Below, piece after piece: positions 6,835 to 10,442 of a stretch of 10,442 nucleotides of DNA. The translations under genes were made by a program, and so were the position numbers. The notes below the pieces were generated by a model. The model was not told where the DNA came from. It searched no databases and was given only the letters and a program-made list of their open reading frames with translations. The stretch comes from an uncultured Erysipelotrichaceae bacterium (lineage in GTDB: Bacteria; Bacillota_I; Bacilli_A; Erysipelotrichales; Erysipelotrichaceae), in NCBI GenBank assembly GCA_902796525.1, contig CADBPB010000137.1:1-10442 (forward strand), in the 5' to 3' direction. How positions within the stretch are numbered: position 1 is the first letter of the stretch; the number at the start of each line of letters is the position of its first letter.

Positions 6835-7651
6835 AAAAGCGATCGCAGTCATTTCTTCCAAGGCTGCCGAAGTGATCAGTTTTAAGGATAAAGAAAGCAT
6901 GATCGAACGGGTCTGGTGCAGGAATCCCGAGCATTGGCTCAACTGCAACCCCATCCTCTTCCCATATACGGGACCGTTGCCTGACGGGAAGTACAGCTTC
7001 GAAGGAAAAGACTATTTCCTTGGTTCTCACGGACTGGCACGTTACGCGGAGTTTGTTTTCGAGGAAGTCAAAGAAGATGAAGCGACCCTCTCGTTAAGCT
7101 ATGACGAGGATCTGCTTAAGGTCTATCCGTTCCGTTTCAAACTGACCGTCACTTACAAGCTCGATGGCAGCAGACTGTGCCTCAGTTACAGGATCGACAA
7201 CCTTGATGAAAGAGAGCTTCCTTTCAAGATCGGTTTCCATCCGGCGTTCAACTGTCCGATGGCAGAAGATTCGGTCTTTGATGACTACTATCTGGAATTT
7301 GCCCATGAGGAAGACCTGCATAATCCGGAATTTCCTGAACTGGATCAGGGAAGAAAGATCCTGCTGAAAGATGTGCTCTACGACCATCAGCTCTTCTATC
7401 GCAACGGACAGATCGCATCGCCTTATGTCGATCTGACCGACGGCATGCACGCGATCCGCGTCGGCATCGAAGGATATGATACCTTGGGCTTCTGGCGCAA
7501 GAAAAACGATACGCCGTTCGTCTGTATCGAACCCTGGTACCCTAGAAACGAATTGCGGAAGGCCCCGTTCTTTAAAGGAGAGGAGCTCTACGACATGCTT
7601 CCGGCAGGGGAAAGCTTTCGATGCTCCTATTACTGGGAGATCATTCACTAG
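6812..7651 (+). CDS. Aldose 1-epimerase-like protein (LacX type)
   Basis: Aldose 1-epimerases interconvert the alpha and beta anomers of free sugars. The 279-residue protein is mostly beta-type and carries the family marks: GSHGLAR with His73 and Arg77, IGFHPAFN with the probable catalytic acid His143, and CIEPWYP with the probable catalytic base Glu240. NPILFPYTGPLPDG near residue 47 is the usual N-terminal substrate-side segment. The overall pattern is closer to the LacX/YeaD-like branch than to classical GalM. The substrate may be a sugar or sugar phosphate and cannot be read from the sequence. The start lies within the end of the radical SAM gene. An AAAGGA ribosome site at about 6796-6801 supports it. 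Placement after a maturase would fit use of sulfated or host glycans, but no other glycan enzyme is visible here. Confidence 0.9.
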   Translation: MEKTIQNEKAIAVISSKAAEVISFKDKESMIERVWCRNPEHWLNCNPILFPYTGPLPDGKYSFEGKDYFLGSHGLARYAEFVFEEVKEDEATLSLSYDEDLLKVYPFRFKLTVTYKLDGSRLCLSYRIDNLDERELPFKIGFHPAFNCPMAEDSVFDDYYLEFAHEEDLHNPEFPELDQGRKILLKDVLYDHQLFYRNGQIASPYVDLTDGMHAIRVGIEGYDTLGFWRKKNDTPFVCIEPWYPRNELRKAPFFKGEELYDMLPAGESFRCSYYWEIIH

Positions 7652-7675
7652 ACACGATTCATAGGAGATTCACAT

Positions 7676-8311
7676 ATGCCGTTCGATTTCAAGAAAGAAT
7701 ACAAAGAATTCTATCTGCCGCCAAGGGAACCGGGCATCATCACGATCCCGCCGGCAAACTATATCGCTGTCAGAGGCAAGGGAGATCCCAACGCGGAAGA
7801 TGGAGAATACAAGGAAGCGATCGGTCTGCTTTACGGGATCGCCTTTACGATCAAGATGTCCTACAAAGGGGAACATCAGATTCCCGGTTATTTCAGTTAT
7901 GTCGTACCGCCATTGGAGGGTTTCTGGTGGCAGAACGGCGTCGAAGGAGTCGATTATACCCATAAGGAGAACTTCGAATGGATCTCGGTGATCCGGCTTC
8001 CTGATTTCGTGACGGAAGAAGAATTCATCTGGGCCAGGGAAGAAGCGACCAGGAAAAAGAAAACGGATTTCTCCAAGGCAGAATTCTTTCATTATGAAGA
8101 AGGACTCTGCGTACAATGCATGCATATCGGCCCTTACGACGATGAACCGGCAACGGTCGGACTGATGCATCGATATATGCAGGAACAGGGCTGCGAACTC
8201 GACATCACCGATAAGAGATATCACCACGAGATCTATCTCAGCGATGTACGCAAGACCGCTCCCGAAAAACTGAAAACGGTCATCCGTCATCCGATCAGAA
8301 AAACGGAATGA
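7676..8311 (+). CDS. Stand-alone GyrI-like small-molecule-binding protein
   Basis: The 211 residues are nearly all one GyrI-like (AraC effector-binding, SHS2-dyad) domain, with no DNA-binding part. Characteristic family segments are the N-terminal DFKKEYKEFY, YIAVRGKGDPN (23-33), LYGIAFTIKM, YVVPPLEGFWW with the conserved Glu81, and HIGPYDDE near the C-terminal half, followed by HHEIYLSD. Members bind drugs or other hydrophobic cations. Some stand-alone members have been reported to hydrolyse cyclopropanoid DNA-alkylating toxins, with a conserved Glu implicated; whether this one does is unknown. A TAGGAG ribosome site at 7662-7667 precedes the ATG. The gap to the epimerase stop is 24 bases, so it likely belongs to the same operon. 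A protective role would fit the drug-type exporter encoded just downstream, though a terminator and a promoter separate the two. Confidence 0.9.
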   Translation: MPFDFKKEYKEFYLPPREPGIITIPPANYIAVRGKGDPNAEDGEYKEAIGLLYGIAFTIKMSYKGEHQIPGYFSYVVPPLEGFWWQNGVEGVDYTHKENFEWISVIRLPDFVTEEEFIWAREEATRKKKTDFSKAEFFHYEEGLCVQCMHIGPYDDEPATVGLMHRYMQEQGCELDITDKRYHHEIYLSDVRKTAPEKLKTVIRHPIRKTE

Positions 8312-8312
8312 T

Positions 8313-8408
8313 ATGAAAGACAAACGCGATTTCTTTGCCAGGTTCATGCTTTGTCTCGGAGCGATCGCCTGGATCGCTGCTGCGCTGAAGCTGAAGAAAA
8401 ACGGCTGA
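8313..8408 (+). CDS. Candidate 31-residue single-span membrane microprotein
   Basis: An ATG one base after the GyrI-like stop opens a 31-codon frame ending in TGA at 8406-8408. The product has a charged start (KDKRD), a hydrophobic core of about 20 residues (FFARFMLCLGAIAWIAAALKL) and a basic tail (KKNG), as in small single-span membrane proteins. A weak GGAA lies five bases upstream, and coupling to the preceding stop could help initiation. The terminator begins two bases after the stop, so the frame fills the operon end exactly. It has no paralogue that I recognise. Chance is possible at this length, but the clean topology and exact fit between stop and terminator favour a real gene. Confidence 0.55.
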   Translation: MKDKRDFFARFMLCLGAIAWIAAALKLKKNG

Positions 8409-8409
8409 T

Positions 8410-8440
8410 CTGCCGGATAAATGCCGGCAGTTTTTTATCT
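8410..8440 (+). terminator. Intrinsic terminator at the end of the maturase operon
   Basis: A 7-bp GC-rich stem (CTGCCGG at 8410-8416 with CCGGCAG at 8424-8430) closes a 7-base loop. It is followed at once by six T residues and then ATCT. This is a standard rho-independent terminator and marks the end of the operon that begins at 4327. Confidence 0.92.
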
Positions 8441-8474
8441 GTATGCCTGTCAGAAAACTATACGGGCCGTTTAC

Positions 8475-8502
8475 TTGTGTATTTTCGTGTACATGCTATA
8501 AT
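8475..8502 (+). promoter_or_regulatory. Extended -10 promoter for the ABC exporter operon
   Basis: TGC-TATAAT at 8494-8502 is a perfect extended -10 element (TGnTATAAT). TTGTGT at 8475-8480 sits 16 bases upstream of the -10 hexamer as a weak -35. The predicted transcription start is about 8508-8510, giving a leader of roughly 28 bases. The preceding terminator confirms that a new transcription unit starts here. Confidence 0.8.
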
Positions 8503-8510
8503 TACCTCGT

Positions 8511-8527
8511 GACAGGAAATGCCTGTC
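8511..8527 (+). promoter_or_regulatory. Inverted repeat at the transcription start (operator or leader hairpin)
   Basis: GACAGG at 8511-8516 and CCTGTC at 8522-8527 are perfect inverted copies separated by five bases. The element begins at about +2 to +4 relative to the predicted start. It can be a dimeric repressor site in DNA or a small hairpin at the 5' end of the mRNA. It is not followed by a T-run, so it is not a terminator. The leader after it lacks a Shine-Dalgarno sequence. Confidence 0.5.
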
Positions 8528-8537
8528 CCTGTTTATT

Positions 8538-10319
8538 ATGAATAAAACGACGATCAAAGATTATTACCTGAAATTCTTCTGGCTGTTCCTGATCGGAGCG
8601 GTCTCGAATATCGTAGTCGACATCACTCAGACGACCGTGCCTGAGTTTTTAGGCGAAATGGTATCCGTCGTTTCCAGCAGGACCGGCATCACCTACAACG
8701 ATATCGCTTCGATCATCAGCAAGATCCTTATCGCCGCAGGCATCCTGTTTGTCGGCAGAATGCTGCTGCGTTTTGCGATCTTCTCCGCTTCCGGCAGGAT
8801 CGAAGCCGACATCAGACACAGGATGTTCCTGAAGGCTGAGAGGCTTTCCCAGCGATACTATCACGAAAACAAGATCGGTACGATCATGTCCTGGTTCTCC
8901 AGCGATGTCGAAACCATCGAAGAGTTTACCGGCTGGGGTTCGATCATGATCATCGATGCGCTTTTCCTGTCGGTCGTGTCTGTCTACAAGATGGTGCGGC
9001 TGGATATCGTGCTGACTTTCATTACGCTGATCCCGATGGCTGCCCTGATCCTCTGGGGCAACGAGGTCGAAAAGATCTGGTCCGACAAATGGGAAGAACG
9101 GCAGAAGCAGTTCGACCGGCTTTATGACTTCACCCAGGAGACCTTTGCGGGCATCCGGGTCATCAAGGCATTCGTCAAGGAAGCGCAGGAACTGAAGGCT
9201 TTCTCGAAAGTCGCCAAAGACAATGCGGACAAGAACCTCGAATTTGCGCATTCCGCAATCAAATTCGATGTCTATATCGAAATCATCATCGGTGCGGCGA
9301 TCTCCCTGGTCATGGGAGCCGGTTCCTATTTCGTCTACCGCTGCTCCATCAGCGATCCGTGCATCCTGCTTGGCCATGTGATCGATTTATCGCCAAGCAA
9401 ACTGATCACTTTCATCGGCTATGCCGATACGATGATCTGGCCGATGATCGCCATGGGACAGATCCTGCAGATGCATTCCCGTTTCAAGACTTCCGCTGAC
9501 CGGATCTACAAGTTCCTTGACGAAGAAGAAGAGATCCACAACATCGAGAACCCGGTCGTTCTTGAAGACTGCAAAGGCAAGATCACCTTCAAGGACTTCA
9601 GTTTCCGTTATCCGGATGGCGATGACCATTCGTTAAGCAATGTTACGTTCGAAATACAGCCGGGCGAGATGGTGGGCGTCGTCGGCAAGATCGGCTCCGG
9701 CAAGACCACTTTGGTCAATTCCTTGCTGAGACTCTACAACATCGAACGGGACAAGATCCTGATCGATGATGTCGATCTGATGGATCTCGATATCAAGAAT
9801 CTGCGCGAGCAGATCGCCTATGTCCCGCAAGACAATTTCCTGTTCTCGGACAATATCCGCAACAATATTTCCTTTGCGAAAACCAATGCCGAGATGCACG
9901 AGATCAGGGAAGCGGCGATCTTTGCGGATGTCGATGAAAATATCAAAGACTTTGCGAAAGGCTATGATACGATGACCGGCGAGAGGGGCGTGACCCTTTC
10001 CGGCGGACAGAAGCAGCGTATCGCGATCGCCCGTGCCTATATCAAAAATGCGCCGATCATGATCATGGACGATTCCGTTTCCGCCGTCGATATGAAGACG
10101 GAAGAAACGATCCTCAACAACATCAATGAGAAACGCAAAGGCAAGACCACGATCATCATCGCTTCGCGTGTATCGACTGTCGCGCACATGGATAAGATCC
10201 TGGTGCTCAAAGACGGACGCGTCGAAGCGTTTGACACGCCAAAGAAACTGTTAAAGACTTCTCCGACCTACAAGAAGATGGTCTATCTGCAGAAACTGGA
10301 GAGCGAAATCAATGAATGA
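8538..10319 (+). CDS. ABC exporter subunit, fused membrane and ATPase domains, degenerate catalytic site
   Basis: The 593-residue protein is a type IV (multidrug/lipid) ABC half-transporter. Six membrane spans fall at about residues 13-35, 55-82, 134-153, 156-176, 245-268 and 288-310. The ATPase domain follows, with Walker A GKIGSGKT (383-390, Lys389), Q-loop Gln431, signature LSGGQ (487-491), Walker B IMIMD (Asp511) and D-loop SAVD (Asp518). Two catalytic positions deviate: the Walker B Glu is Asp512, and the H-loop His is Ser543 (IIASRVST). Together these mark the degenerate site of a heterodimeric exporter such as the TM287/288 or BmrC/BmrD types. The loop between spans 5 and 6 is longer than usual and holds Cys269 and Cys275. 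The ATG has no recognisable ribosome site. Its partner starts eight bases before this stop. The substrate is unknown. Confidence 0.95.
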   Translation: MNKTTIKDYYLKFFWLFLIGAVSNIVVDITQTTVPEFLGEMVSVVSSRTGITYNDIASIISKILIAAGILFVGRMLLRFAIFSASGRIEADIRHRMFLKAERLSQRYYHENKIGTIMSWFSSDVETIEEFTGWGSIMIIDALFLSVVSVYKMVRLDIVLTFITLIPMAALILWGNEVEKIWSDKWEERQKQFDRLYDFTQETFAGIRVIKAFVKEAQELKAFSKVAKDNADKNLEFAHSAIKFDVYIEIIIGAAISLVMGAGSYFVYRCSISDPCILLGHVIDLSPSKLITFIGYADTMIWPMIAMGQILQMHSRFKTSADRIYKFLDEEEEIHNIENPVVLEDCKGKITFKDFSFRYPDGDDHSLSNVTFEIQPGEMVGVVGKIGSGKTTLVNSLLRLYNIERDKILIDDVDLMDLDIKNLREQIAYVPQDNFLFSDNIRNNISFAKTNAEMHEIREAAIFADVDENIKDFAKGYDTMTGERGVTLSGGQKQRIAIARAYIKNAPIMIMDDSVSAVDMKTEETILNNINEKRKGKTTIIIASRVSTVAHMDKILVLKDGRVEAFDTPKKLLKTSPTYKKMVYLQKLESEINE

Positions 10320-10442
10320 CGAACTGGAAGCTTTAAAAGGTGACAAAAAGTTACCCTTAAGAGTCATCATCAGCAGGACGCTTAAGTATATCAGGACCGA
10401 GCGGAAGAGTTTCCTTCTGGCGCTTTTTCTGATTGCCCTGAA
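10312..10442 (+). CDS. Start of the second ABC exporter subunit (partial, runs off the window)
   Basis: The ATG at 10312 opens a frame that continues to the window end, giving 43 complete codons. The visible product is a charged, Lys-rich N-terminus of about 35 residues (MNDELEALKGDKKLPLRV, then RTLKYIRTERK), followed by the start of a hydrophobic segment (SFLLALFLIAL), as expected for the first span of an ABC half-transporter. A GGAGAG ribosome site at 10298-10303 is well spaced. The ATG overlaps the previous stop by eight bases, typical of coupled heterodimer subunits. An alternative ATG at 10316 is in another frame and closes after six codons. The ABC assignment is inferred from the degenerate first subunit and the overlap. 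This subunit should carry the intact catalytic Glu. Confidence 0.8.
   Translation, partial: MNDELEALKGDKKLPLRVIISRTLKYIRTERKSFLLALFLIAL

Larger units (their letters stand above)
8443..8527 (+). repeat. 9-bp direct repeat flanking the exporter promoter (candidate operator half-sites)
   Basis: ATGCCTGTC occurs at 8443-8451 and again at 8519-8527, about 45 bases upstream of the -10 box and just downstream of the start of transcription. The second copy also forms the right arm of an inverted repeat. Such paired sites could bind a repressor with looping. No regulator gene is adjacent, and chance cannot be ruled out. Confidence 0.35.

Noticed and set aside
7670..8347. Minus-strand open frame (about 225 codons) opposite the GyrI-like gene
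   Set aside because: It covers the GyrI-like gene almost exactly in antisense, and its translated sequence lacks any family features.
8511..8527. Leader hairpin as a riboswitch or attenuator
   Set aside because: The stem is only 6 bp with a 5-base loop, there is no T-run or alternative pairing, and the predicted leader of about 28 bases is too short for a ligand-binding RNA.
1..10442. CRISPR arrays, insertion sequences, phage genes, tRNA or rRNA
   Set aside because: No repeated spacer-like units, transposase motifs, terminal inverted repeats, integrase or structural RNA signatures were seen on either strand by eye.

Overview
This window is a compact, all-plus-strand stretch of a bacterial chromosome. 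It holds twelve protein genes I can support plus one small candidate gene. The first and last genes are cut by the window edges. Strong Shine-Dalgarno sites, short gaps or ATGA overlaps between genes, hairpin-plus-T terminators and TGn-TATAAT promoters point to a low-to-mid GC Bacillota. The gene mix (pseudouridine catabolism, an anaerobic sulfatase-maturase-type radical SAM enzyme, a LacX-like epimerase, a heterodimeric ABC exporter) suggests a strictly anaerobic gut-type firmicute, possibly of the Erysipelotrichales or Lachnospirales. That placement is inference only.

Region 1 (1-2413) is a pseudouridine degradation operon. It contains the 3' end of a PfkB-family sugar kinase (probably pseudouridine kinase), an unrecognised 399-residue protein, and pseudouridine-5'-phosphate glycosidase (PsuG) with all expected catalytic residues. 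A perfect 10-bp hairpin terminator ends it. Kinase and glycosidase together would turn pseudouridine into uracil and ribose 5-phosphate. The middle gene is the unexplained element.

Region 2 (2414-4273) is a two-gene unit with its own extended -10 promoter and a perfect 11-bp terminator. It encodes a class I glutamine-amidotransferase-like hydrolase of the PuuD/peptidase C26 type and a DUF2804 protein. No metabolic link between them is visible.

Region 3 (4274-8440) is a tight operon. Its order is a membrane-anchored helical (TPR-like) protein, a dienelactone-hydrolase-like alpha/beta hydrolase, an anaerobic sulfatase-maturase-like radical SAM/SPASM enzyme, an aldose 1-epimerase-like protein, a stand-alone GyrI-like small-molecule-binding protein, and a 31-codon candidate membrane microprotein. 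A terminator follows. No sulfatase lies in the window, so the substrate of the radical SAM enzyme is unknown.

Region 4 (8441-10442) starts with a strong extended -10 promoter flanked by a 9-bp direct repeat and an inverted repeat. It then encodes the first half of a heterodimeric ABC exporter, whose nucleotide-binding domain has a degenerate catalytic site (Asp for the catalytic Glu, Ser for the H-loop His). The start of the partner subunit overlaps its stop codon and runs off the window.

I saw no tRNA, rRNA, CRISPR array, insertion sequence or phage signal. No gene-free stretch exceeds about 130 bases. The content is mostly recognisable housekeeping and accessory metabolism. The most worthwhile unknowns are the protein between the kinase and psuG, the 31-residue ORF, the unusual exporter leader and the orphan maturase operon.
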